Shown here piece after piece: positions 45,278 through 53,081 of a stretch of DNA of 64,000 bases. The notes beneath the pieces were generated by a model. That model saw only the letters and a program-made list of their open reading frames with translations, was not told where the DNA came from and made no database searches. The stretch lies in the NCBI GenBank assembly GCA_024644405.1, contig JAHELC010000009.1, positions 53,746-117,745 on the forward strand, given 5' to 3'. Made by a program: the position numbers and the translations under genes. This stretch comes from Nitrospinaceae bacterium. Lineage in GTDB: Bacteria; Nitrospinota; Nitrospinia; Nitrospinales; Nitrospinaceae. How positions within the stretch are numbered: the stretch's first letter is position 1; every line of letters begins with the position of its first letter.

Positions 45278-45468
45278 GACAACCTCCCGTCAGTTTGACT
45301 GCCTGTATAGGCTGCTCCACTTGTTATATTAAAGTCAGCCCCAGCCTTTGTAAAGAAGTTCCCCGGGTTTTGACCCACCCAAACTCCCGATGAAAGGCTT
45401 CAGGCCGGTCCGTCTCAAAGCCTCCCCTCCCCACTTTTGAGGTGAATTACCCTATATGAATTGATAAG

Positions 45469-47319
45469 ATGACTGCCATGTCCACTAAAGTCGCCTTAGT
45501 CAATATGCCGTTTGGTTTTCACGTGTACCCGTCCATTCAGCTGGGGACGCTTTCGACCCTGCTGAAAGCGCACGGCCACGAAGTGAAAAGCTTTTACCTC
45601 AACCTCCATTTCGCTCACCAGATCGACATGGAAGTCTACAACAAATTATGCGAAGAACGGTTTCTGATCGGCGAATGGCTGTTCTCTCACATGCTGTTCG
45701 GCGAATCCCGCAAGAACAGGGAATACGCGGAGCACTTCAAATCCCACCTGCAGAACATCAGCCAGCAAATTAACCGGCCGGAATCATTCCTGCACGATGT
45801 TAAAACTAAAATGGTGCCGGAATTTCTCCACTGGGCTTTAGAGTCCGTAAACTGGGGAGATTACGGGGTGGTGGGCTTCACCTCCACCTTCAACCAGAAC
45901 ATCGCCAGCGTCACTCTCGCGAAACTGATCAAGGAAAAATACCCTTCCATTAAGATCATGTTTGGCGGATCGAATTTCGATTCCGAAATGGGGATGGAAT
46001 ACTTCCGGGTGTTCGAGTGGATCGATTACGTCATCTCCGGCGAAGCGGAAGACTCGCTCCCGGCATTGATGGCGGCGCTGGAGTCGGGCGGTCCGATTCC
46101 CCAAGGCGTGATCCACCGGGTGGACGGCGACATCCGTTTCGAGCAGAGCCAGGAAAATTTCAACGACTTCAAGCAATACGGTCCGCCGGATTATGATGAC
46201 TACATGGAGCAGATCCGGGAGATCGATCCCCAGTCCCCCCTGCTGGAGAATCCGATCATCCTGTACGAAACCGCACGGGGTTGCTGGTGGGGGGAGAAGC
46301 ATCACTGTACTTTTTGCGGCCTCAACGCCTCGACCATGGAGTTTCGGGCGCGGTCCATGGAGCAGGTCCATGCCGATCTGGCTCACCTGTCCAACCGTTA
46401 CCACAGCTACCGCTTCCGGCTGGTGGACAATATTCTGGAAATGAAATATATCGACGGCGTATTCGGGGAGTTCGCCAAGAAGAATTACGACCTGCAGTTT
46501 TTCATCGAGGTGAAAAGCAATCTGACCAAAGCGCAAATCAAAAACCTGGCCCACGGCGGGGTGAATGTGATTCAGCCCGGTATCGAAAGCTTCAGCGCCA
46601 ACCAACTGCAGGAAATGGACAAGGGGGTGCGCCCCATACAAAACGTTTTCTGCCTGAAGTGGGCGATGTATTACGGTATGGAAGTCACCTGGAGTATCCT
46701 GACTGGTTTTCCCAAGGAAACCGATTCCGACTACCGCCAGCAGATCGACCTGATCCAATCACTCACCCACCTGCAACCGCCGATCTCGGTTGGCGACATC
46801 TGGCTGGAACGGTTCAGCCCCTACTTCACGCGGCCCGATCAGTACGGTATCCGCATTACCGGCCCCGGCGTGGCGTATCCGTATGTGTATGATGGTGACA
46901 CGATCGACCTCATGAAGGTGGCTTACGATTTTGAATTCGAGTCCGACTTGAAAATCGACACGGCTCTTGTCGAAGAATTACACCAGACGGTGGCCTATTG
47001 GAAACAACGGCATCAATCCGAAAACCTGCCTTATCTGATATTCACCAAATCGATGGATTTTGTCACGGTGTACGACGAGCGGTCGGCGGAGCACCCGGTG
47101 AAACTGCGGCTGGACGGCGCGGCGGGCAAGGCTTTTGCGTTCTGCAGCGATGCGCCGAGGAATATAGATCAGATACAGGCGCACCTGAAAGAACAGGGCC
47201 AGCCTGTCAAGGCCGCCGAACTGGAAAGCATCCTCAAGGATCTGGAAGACCAGCGCCTGATCTACAGCGAACGCGGCAAATACCTTAATCTGGCCCTGCC
47301 CCACAATTCCAATTTATAA
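45469..47319 (+). CDS. RiPP-maturation-type B12 radical SAM protein
   Basis: This 616-residue protein has an N-terminal B12-binding domain (ALVNMPFGFHVYPSIQLGTL; VVGFTSTFNQN; KIMFGGSN) and a radical SAM domain with ARGCWWGEKHHCTFCGLN, a Cx7Cx2C cluster motif with the CWWG signature that I associate with RiPP-maturation radical SAM C-methyltransferases. A C-terminal winged-helix-like segment (about 540-610) may bind a leader peptide. No precursor gene with a leader-core pattern is visible beside it. ATG at 45478 is an alternative start. Confidence 0.85.
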   Translation: MTAMSTKVALVNMPFGFHVYPSIQLGTLSTLLKAHGHEVKSFYLNLHFAHQIDMEVYNKLCEERFLIGEWLFSHMLFGESRKNREYAEHFKSHLQNISQQINRPESFLHDVKTKMVPEFLHWALESVNWGDYGVVGFTSTFNQNIASVTLAKLIKEKYPSIKIMFGGSNFDSEMGMEYFRVFEWIDYVISGEAEDSLPALMAALESGGPIPQGVIHRVDGDIRFEQSQENFNDFKQYGPPDYDDYMEQIREIDPQSPLLENPIILYETARGCWWGEKHHCTFCGLNASTMEFRARSMEQVHADLAHLSNRYHSYRFRLVDNILEMKYIDGVFGEFAKKNYDLQFFIEVKSNLTKAQIKNLAHGGVNVIQPGIESFSANQLQEMDKGVRPIQNVFCLKWAMYYGMEVTWSILTGFPKETDSDYRQQIDLIQSLTHLQPPISVGDIWLERFSPYFTRPDQYGIRITGPGVAYPYVYDGDTIDLMKVAYDFEFESDLKIDTALVEELHQTVAYWKQRHQSENLPYLIFTKSMDFVTVYDERSAEHPVKLRLDGAAGKAFAFCSDAPRNIDQIQAHLKEQGQPVKAAELESILKDLEDQRLIYSERGKYLNLALPHNSNL

Positions 47320-47350
47320 TTGCCGGCTTCTGGGGAGCCCGATGGGTCAA

Positions 47351-47548
47351 TCACATAAAAAATTCCAAATAGATCATCCAGGCGATCATGGAGAGGATCA
47401 GGACGGCGTAGCCGGTATGCACCCAGATGGTAAAAATGGGATTTTCCCTGCGCGGTTCTCTGGGTTTCTCTTTACCCGTCTCGTCCATAACTTTCCATTC
47501 GGTGATAATTCCCTGGTTGTTGTACCACGTCCAATTGTAAAGCTCCAC
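47351..47548 (-). CDS. small single-pass membrane protein (65 aa)
   Basis: A GTG start gives a polar, Trp-rich N-terminus (VELYNWTWYNNQGIITEW), a charged linker and one C-terminal helix (about 45-64, YAVLILSMIAWMIYLEFF). An internal ATG at 47485 would give a shorter form. It converges on the radical SAM gene (31-bp gap). No function is recognised. Confidence 0.55.
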   Translation of the reverse strand: MELYNWTWYNNQGIITEWKVMDETGKEKPREPRRENPIFTIWVHTGYAVLILSMIAWMIYLEFFM

Positions 47549-47878
47549 AGTCTAATTTCTTAGCTCCAAGGCATCTCCTACCCAGCCCATATCAGACCTT
47601 TTGGTCTGCTGAACTTGTATGAAAAATCCGACAGGGTTTGTATACAAACTCATAAAATTTTTTGATTTTGAATGAAGCGCAATTGTATTAAAGAGACGGG
47701 AAATTAATAATTATTAAGCCTCATGATTCGACATACAAATAAATATCCGTTTACCAATGACTTAGAAAGTCTTTGCGTTCACACTCACCAGATCCCTATA
47801 TTATTCCAATAGTTAACACTTATTAGGCATAGAATTTGCTTATTTTACCGGGAAGACCTGTGTCCATGGAGGCTGGAA
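47549..47878 (+). promoter_or_regulatory. pilin upstream region with palindromes
   Basis: It holds a hairpin CAGACC-TTTT-GGTCTG at 47593-47608 and a perfect 14-bp palindrome GTTTGTATACAAAC at 47636-47649, which lies 190 bp upstream of the -24 element of the pilin promoter, a distance suited to an enhancer. The region is otherwise AT-rich. Confidence 0.5.
47824..47841 (+). promoter_or_regulatory. sigma-54 promoter of the pilin gene
   Basis: TAGGCATAGAATTTGCTT has GG at 47826-47827 and GC at 47838-47839 with 10 bp between and a consensus TTGC at -12. The pilin ATG is 40 nt further on. Type IV pilin genes are often sigma-54 dependent. Confidence 0.85.
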
Positions 47879-48238
47879 ATGACATTAAGTAATAAAAAGG
47901 GGTTCACTCTCATAGAGCTCTTAACCGTTATCGGCATTATTGGGGTTTTGGCGGCTATTGCCCTACCCGTTTTTGCACAATACAAATCCCGGGCTTATGA
48001 TGCCGACGTCAAGTCTCACCTGCATAACGTCTTTTTGGCCTGCAAGGGGTATTGGGCGGACGAAGGTTCTTCCAGCAATTGCACCGTACCCATCGTCAAC
48101 AACACCACGTACGGATACATACAAACCACCAGCATCACGATAGTGGCTTCAGGTGGAGAGGTCTCCTTTACCGGCACCGCCTCTCATGCGGATTCTACCA
48201 GTTCCTTTACCATGGACTCGGTAGGGAGTATCAGCTGA
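47879..48238 (+). CDS. type IV prepilin-like protein
   Basis: This 119-residue protein has a short leader ending in Gly before the methylated Phe (KKG-FTLIELLTVIGIIGVLAA), the class III signal cut by prepilin peptidase, followed by the hydrophobic helix. The globular part has two Cys (LACKG, SSNC) that may form a disulfide. It is shorter than many major pilins. No other pilus gene adjoins it; the PilB-type ATPase is 26 kb away. Confidence 0.92.
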   Translation: MTLSNKKGFTLIELLTVIGIIGVLAAIALPVFAQYKSRAYDADVKSHLHNVFLACKGYWADEGSSSNCTVPIVNNTTYGYIQTTSITIVASGGEVSFTGTASHADSTSSFTMDSVGSIS

Positions 48239-48326
48239 ATCCTGATCAGCTGCCATGAGGTACTACGACTATTCCCTGTATTATCTTTTTCCAAATTTCA
48301 CCAAACGACTGCAGAGGTACTTCACC

Positions 48327-48827
48327 TTACTTGTTTATTGACCCGGCGCCGATACTGTCCAGCCCGGCTTGCGAACAGGCCTCATCCAGATGACCTCCCG
48401 GGGCTCCACCGACTCCGATTCCACCCACAACCTCCCCTTCCATCTTGATTGGCAGGCCGCCCCCCAGCATGAGGATATGCTCGTTCATGTGCTGGAGACC
48501 CTGAACCGCAGGCATCTTCGCTATCAGCCCCGCTAATTCGGCTGTGGGGCGCCTCAAACTGGATGCCGTATAGGCTTTTTTCCGGCTGCTGTCGACCGTA
48601 TGCGGACCGGCTCCCTCTTTTCTCATAAGAGCCAGGACGTTCCCGCCGCGGTCCACCACCGCCGCGCTCACCAGATAACCATCGGCCATACATTGATCGA
48701 CGGCCGCCTGCGCGGCTTTGGTCGCCAGGGAGAGCGGAAGAATACGCTCGCGGGGCAAATCGGCGGCTGAAGCATTGCAGGTTAACAATCCCATCAGACA
48801 GAATGCGAATAATCCAGACCTCATCAT
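48327..48827 (-). CDS. secreted GlcG/HbpS-family protein
   Basis: This 166-residue protein has a signal peptide (cleavage near ASA-AD, 22) and a GlcG/HbpS (DUF336) domain: VDRGGNVLALMRKEGAGPHT, RKKAYTASSLRRPT, GGLPIKMEGEVVGGIGVGGAPGGHLDEACSQAGLD. Some relatives bind or degrade haem. AGGAG lies 3 bp before the first ATG and 6 bp before the second (48824). Confidence 0.88.
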   Translation of the reverse strand: MMRSGLFAFCLMGLLTCNASAADLPRERILPLSLATKAAQAAVDQCMADGYLVSAAVVDRGGNVLALMRKEGAGPHTVDSSRKKAYTASSLRRPTAELAGLIAKMPAVQGLQHMNEHILMLGGGLPIKMEGEVVGGIGVGGAPGGHLDEACSQAGLDSIGAGSINK

Positions 48828-48866
48828 GTTCTCCTGTTTCTACCAATAATATCCTTGAAATTTATT

Positions 48867-48943
48867 TGGTGCCCCCGGCGCGATTCGAACGCACGACCCC
48901 CGGATTAGGAATCCGGTGCTCTATCCTGCTGAGCTACGGGGGC
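48867..48943 (-). tRNA. tRNA-Arg (CCU)
   Basis: On the minus strand the acceptor GCCCCCG pairs with CGGGGGC; the anticodon stem CCGGA/TCCGG holds loop TTCCTAA, giving anticodon CCT at 48907-48909 for AGG codons. The T-loop is TTCGAAT, and CCA is encoded at the 3' end. Confidence 0.96.
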
Positions 48944-49097
48944 TAGATTTTTCGACTCTCTTACCTTTTATATAGCACTTCTATCTAATACCTTCAATGG
49001 ACCAAAATCTTGAATCTCCGCTTAATCTATTGAATCCCAAACCCAGTCATTATATGATGTTGCCATTCTCGGATTTAACCAAAGGAGTCAGACAGTC

Positions 49098-49973
49098 ATG
49101 ATCAGTGTACGTGCCAGTCAGGTTTTTACCAATGAGATCGACGATGCGGTGGCGGCTAAAAAGCAGTTGGACGCCGGTACGCCTTTCACCGAAGTGGTTG
49201 AAAAATATAGCACCTGCCCCTCCAAGAAAAACGGCGGCGATCTGGGCTGGATGCCCGAGGACAGCGCCGGTGCGCTCATGGGGGATCTTTCCGAAGTCAG
49301 CCAGGGATCCATCCTGGGCCCTCTACACACCCCTTACGGCTACCACATCATAAAAATCACCGAGGTCAAGGTGGAGGAAAGCGACGAACCCGTCGTTTTT
49401 AATCCCGACACTGCGATGGCCGAAGTCAACAAGGTCCTGCCGGAAGTGCATACCCTGTTGTTCAAACAGTTCCACATCGGCATGCCCGTTTCCGGTTACA
49501 AACCGGACGAGACCATATTCACCGTCTGCGAGAAACACGGTAAAAAAATCGGTGAGGTGCTGTCTCTGTTGAACAAGGAAGCCGGAAGCAAGCTGACGCC
49601 TTCCATCACTCCGGAAGAACTCAAATCACAAATTGAAACCGGGCGCACCGATCTGGTTCTGCTCGATATCCGGGAAAAGTGGGAACACGACATCGCCAAA
49701 ATCGAAGGCGCCACACTGATCACCCGCGACAACTGCGAGACTGTCCTGACCACCACCCCCAAGGACCGGGAGGTCGTGTTGATCGACTGGAAAGGCGACC
49801 GCGCCCCGAGTTTTCAGAAGTGGCTGGGCGATCGCGGTTTCACCAACGTCAAATGTCTCGAAGGCGGCATCGATGCCTGGTCGGAAAAGGTCAACACCCA
49901 TCTGGCCCGTTACGATATTGACTCGGAGGATGACGACTACCGTTACGAGGATATTTTCGACGATCCCCAATAA
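49098..49973 (+). CDS. parvulin-rhodanese fusion protein
   Basis: Residues 1-92 form a parvulin peptidyl-prolyl isomerase domain (MISVRASQVFTNEIDDAVAA; FTEVVEKYSTCPSKKNGGDL; GPLHTPYGYHIIKI). A linker domain (about 105-160, IGMPVSGYKPDETIFTVCEK) has weak likeness to DUF1858-type domains. Residues about 175-270 form a rhodanese-like domain that has LIDWKGDRAPSF where the catalytic Cys loop should be, so it lacks the active Cys. There is no signal peptide. AAAGGAG precedes the ATG. Confidence 0.87.
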   Translation: MISVRASQVFTNEIDDAVAAKKQLDAGTPFTEVVEKYSTCPSKKNGGDLGWMPEDSAGALMGDLSEVSQGSILGPLHTPYGYHIIKITEVKVEESDEPVVFNPDTAMAEVNKVLPEVHTLLFKQFHIGMPVSGYKPDETIFTVCEKHGKKIGEVLSLLNKEAGSKLTPSITPEELKSQIETGRTDLVLLDIREKWEHDIAKIEGATLITRDNCETVLTTTPKDREVVLIDWKGDRAPSFQKWLGDRGFTNVKCLEGGIDAWSEKVNTHLARYDIDSEDDDYRYEDIFDDPQ

Positions 49974-49994
49974 CCTGAGGTCCCCGCTCATCGA

Positions 49995-50984
49995 ATGAGT
50001 TCTCTCCTCGAAATCAAGAACCTCAGCACGTTTTTTTACATCGAAGAGGGCGTCGTTCAATCCGTCCGCAACGTGGATTTAAATATCCGCCGGGGAGAGA
50101 CCGTAGCGCTGGTCGGGGAATCCGGCTGCGGCAAATCGGTCACCGCGCTCAGCGTCCTCCGACTCGTACCCATCCCACCTGGAAAATTTGAAACCGGCAA
50201 CATCCTGTTCGACGGCCAGGACATTTTCTCGAAAACCGAAAAAGAGATGGAGCAGTTGCGCGGCGACGACATCAGCATGATTTTTCAGGAACCGATGACT
50301 TCGCTCAACCCCATTTTCACCATTGGCGACCAGATTGCCGAGTCCATCATCCTGCACCAGAAAAAAACCAGTGCCGAAGCACGGGAGATCACCCTGGAAT
50401 TGTTGCGCAAGGTCGCGATCCCTTCTCCCGAACGGCGCATCGACCAATATCCGCACGAACTGTCCGGCGGCATGAAACAGCGGGTGATGATCGCCATGGC
50501 CATAGCCTGCCAGCCGGAACTTTTGATCGCGGACGAACCGACCACCGCACTCGATGTCACGATAGAAGCGCAGATACTGGAACTGATGGATCAATTGCGG
50601 CGCGATACCGATATGGCGATTCTGTTGATCACCCATAACCTGGGCATCGTCGCGCAGTATGCCGACCGGGTGGCGGTGATGTATTCCGGAAAAATCGTCG
50701 AGGAGGCACCGGTGGAAGTGCTGTTCGAATCGCCCGCCCACCCTTACACGAAAGGACTTCTGAATTCTCTGCCCCGGGGAGAACCGGGAGAACCCCTGGA
50801 ATCCATTCCGGGGACGGTTCCCAATCCGGTGTCCCTGCCCACGGGGTGCGCCTTTCATCCCCGTTGCAAGGACGTGATGCCTGAGTGCAGCCAGGAGATT
50901 CCGCCCATTTTCCAAACCCAACATTCCCAACAGCAGGTGGCTTGCTGGTTGTACCGCGACTCCAAACAGGTTTCCCCCTCATGA
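49995..50984 (+). CDS. peptide-type ABC transporter ATPase (DppD/OppD family)
   Basis: This 329-residue ATPase has Walker A GESGCGKS, signature LSGGMKQRV, Walker [15 protein letters not shown] and H-loop LLITHNLG. The C-terminal oligopeptide-transporter extension with Cys ([17 protein letters not shown]) marks the Dpp/Opp family. It overlaps the next gene by 4 bp. No permease or binding protein is in the window. Confidence 0.95.
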   Translation: MSSLLEIKNLSTFFYIEEGVVQSVRNVDLNIRRGETVALVGESGCGKSVTALSVLRLVPIPPGKFETGNILFDGQDIFSKTEKEMEQLRGDDISMIFQEPMTSLNPIFTIGDQIAESIILHQKKTSAEAREITLELLRKVAIPSPERRIDQYPHELSGGMKQRVMIAMAIACQPELLIADEPTTALDVTIEAQILELMDQLRRDTDMAILLITHNLGIVAQYADRVAVMYSGKIVEEAPVEVLFESPAHPYTKGLLNSLPRGEPGEPLESIPGTVPNPVSLPTGCAFHPRCKDVMPECSQEIPPIFQTQHSQQQVACWLYRDSKQVSPS

Positions 50985-51955
50985 ACGCAGTCGTTAAAAT
51001 CAATTCCCTCAAGAAATATTTTCCCGTGACGGGCGGCGTGCTCGGCAAAACCGTCAATCAGGTGAAAGCCGTCGACAACGTTTCACTGGAAATCGGACCG
51101 GGAGAGACACTGGGTCTGGTCGGCGAGTCGGGTTGTGGAAAAACCACGGTGGGCCGGTTGAGCATCCGCCTGTTAGAGCCCACCGGAGGACAGGTTTTTT
51201 TTGAGGAACAAAATATCTTCGATCTCGATTCAAAGGCGTTGACCCGCCTGCGTCCCAAAATGCAGATTATCTTTCAGGACCCTTACAGTTCACTCAATCC
51301 CCGGTTCACGGTGGAGCGGATCATCGGAGAAGCGTTGCTCATCCATAAGATGGCCGACCGCCAGACGCTCAAACAAAAAGTCGAAACGATCATGGACAAG
51401 GTGGGGCTTTCTCCAAAATACGCGCGGCGGTATCCCCATGAATTTTCCGGCGGCCAGCGGCAGAGAATCGGCATTGCCCGGGCGTTGGCGTTGAACCCGA
51501 AGTACATCGTGTGCGACGAGCCGGTCTCAGCGCTCGACGTTTCCATTCAGGCACAGATCATCAACCTCCTGCAACAACTGCAGGACGAAAGTGATATAGC
51601 CATGCTATTTATCTCGCATGACTTGAACGTGGTCAAACACCTGTCCCAACGCACCGCGGTGATGTACCTTGGAAAAATTGTGGAAACCGCGCCGACGGAA
51701 GTGCTCAATCGCGAGGCGGCTCATCCTTACACTCAGGCGCTGCTGGCTTCCAAACCCTCGCTGGACCCCAAATCAAAGAATCAACGTATTATTCTGGAGG
51801 GCGATGTGCCTTCCCCCATGAACCCTCCTTCCGGATGCCACTTCCACCCCCGGTGCCCCAAGGTGATGGACCACTGCAAAACGGAGGTTCCCCATACCGT
51901 TCAATTGAGTCCCGGGCATACTGTGGATTGCCATCTCTACAACGATCCTGCCTGA
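50981..51955 (+). CDS. peptide-type ABC transporter ATPase (DppF/OppF family)
   Basis: The start [19 protein letters not shown] at 50981 overlaps the upstream stop (ATGA). The 324-residue protein has Walker [11 protein letters not shown]-loop [11 protein letters not shown], signature [15 protein letters not shown], Walker [15 protein letters not shown] and a Cys-rich C-terminal extension ([18 protein letters not shown]). It forms the usual D/F ATPase pair with the preceding gene. Confidence 0.95.
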   Translation: MNAVVKINSLKKYFPVTGGVLGKTVNQVKAVDNVSLEIGPGETLGLVGESGCGKTTVGRLSIRLLEPTGGQVFFEEQNIFDLDSKALTRLRPKMQIIFQDPYSSLNPRFTVERIIGEALLIHKMADRQTLKQKVETIMDKVGLSPKYARRYPHEFSGGQRQRIGIARALALNPKYIVCDEPVSALDVSIQAQIINLLQQLQDESDIAMLFISHDLNVVKHLSQRTAVMYLGKIVETAPTEVLNREAAHPYTQALLASKPSLDPKSKNQRIILEGDVPSPMNPPSGCHFHPRCPKVMDHCKTEVPHTVQLSPGHTVDCHLYNDPA

Positions 51956-51972
51956 CCGGCCCCTGATTCCTT

Positions 51973-52860
51973 ATGGCGAGCACCCTCATTCACGTTCTCC
52001 AAATCGTTGCTCCGGCTTTTCTGATCATTGCCCTGGGGTTCGGTTTCTGTCGGTACATCCGGAACGGCTACGAGACTCTGATAAAAATAACCATGGGAAT
52101 CCTGGTGCCGGCATTTGCCTGGGAACATCTTTACCGGATGAAACTGGAAAGCGGTGTCATTACCGATGTCCTGTTGTCCTCGGTCATCATCATGCTGGTT
52201 CCCGGACTGATCGCCTGGGGAGTATTCCGCGTTATGGGCATTTCGCAGCGGGGAATTTATCTGCCCATCATGTTTATGAACTCCGTCAATCTGCCCTTCC
52301 CTATTCTCGCGGCGGCTTATGGCGAAGCCGCCATTCCGTTTGCCCTCATGTTTTACCTGACCGCGTTCGTGGGCATTTTCACTCTGGGATTGATTATTGT
52401 GTCCGGAGGAAAGGAAAAGGGATATTTCCAGATATTTCGGGAACCGGTGGTGTATGTCGTAATAGTTGCATTGCTGTGCAATGCAGGGGAAGTCGAAGTC
52501 CCCGAATTCATCAACGGGAGTGCCCACCTGCTGGCGCAGGCCACCATCCCCATGGTTCTCCTGGCGCTCGGGATACAGTTGGCTCAGGTTAAGGTCACAG
52601 AATTGAAACTGTCCTTCATTGCCGTAGCCATCCGTTTTGTTGGCGGAGCCCTGACAGGAGTTTTTTGCGTCTGGCTGTTTCAGTTGGAAGGCTTGGCGTA
52701 CAAGGTCGTCGTTTTGGAATCGGTGATGCCCTGCGCCGTGATCACCTCCCTGGTGGCAGAAAAGTACCGGGCTCAACCGGAAATCGTAGCGTCCACCATT
52801 TTAATTTCGACAGTGATATCCATCATCGTAATCCCCTGCACTCTTATTTTTCTCGGATAA
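51973..52860 (+). CDS. AEC-family transporter
   Basis: This 295-residue protein has about ten membrane helices in two halves, as in the auxin efflux carrier family: LIIALGFGFCRYI, MNSVNLPFPILAAAYGE in the first half and VVVLESVMPCAVITSLVAEKY in the second. It follows the ABC ATPases by 17 bp and may be co-transcribed. The substrate is unknown; family members move small carboxylates and related anions. Confidence 0.85.
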   Translation: MASTLIHVLQIVAPAFLIIALGFGFCRYIRNGYETLIKITMGILVPAFAWEHLYRMKLESGVITDVLLSSVIIMLVPGLIAWGVFRVMGISQRGIYLPIMFMNSVNLPFPILAAAYGEAAIPFALMFYLTAFVGIFTLGLIIVSGGKEKGYFQIFREPVVYVVIVALLCNAGEVEVPEFINGSAHLLAQATIPMVLLALGIQLAQVKVTELKLSFIAVAIRFVGGALTGVFCVWLFQLEGLAYKVVVLESVMPCAVITSLVAEKYRAQPEIVASTILISTVISIIVIPCTLIFLG

Positions 52861-53081
52861 ATTCGAATCACCATTGCGTTCCTTCGACAAAGCCGTATTT
52901 TTCTAAACCAATATCAATACCTTTCGCCATAGCCAATTCTCCATTTCTTATAAATTACATTTACATTAAAATCTCCTTATTTATTCATAATTTATGGGTA
53001 GTTTTTCAAACAAACTTCTCAAACTCCCCTTATACTGAATTTTGTACCCCAATAAATTCAAATACGTAAAATCGATACGGC

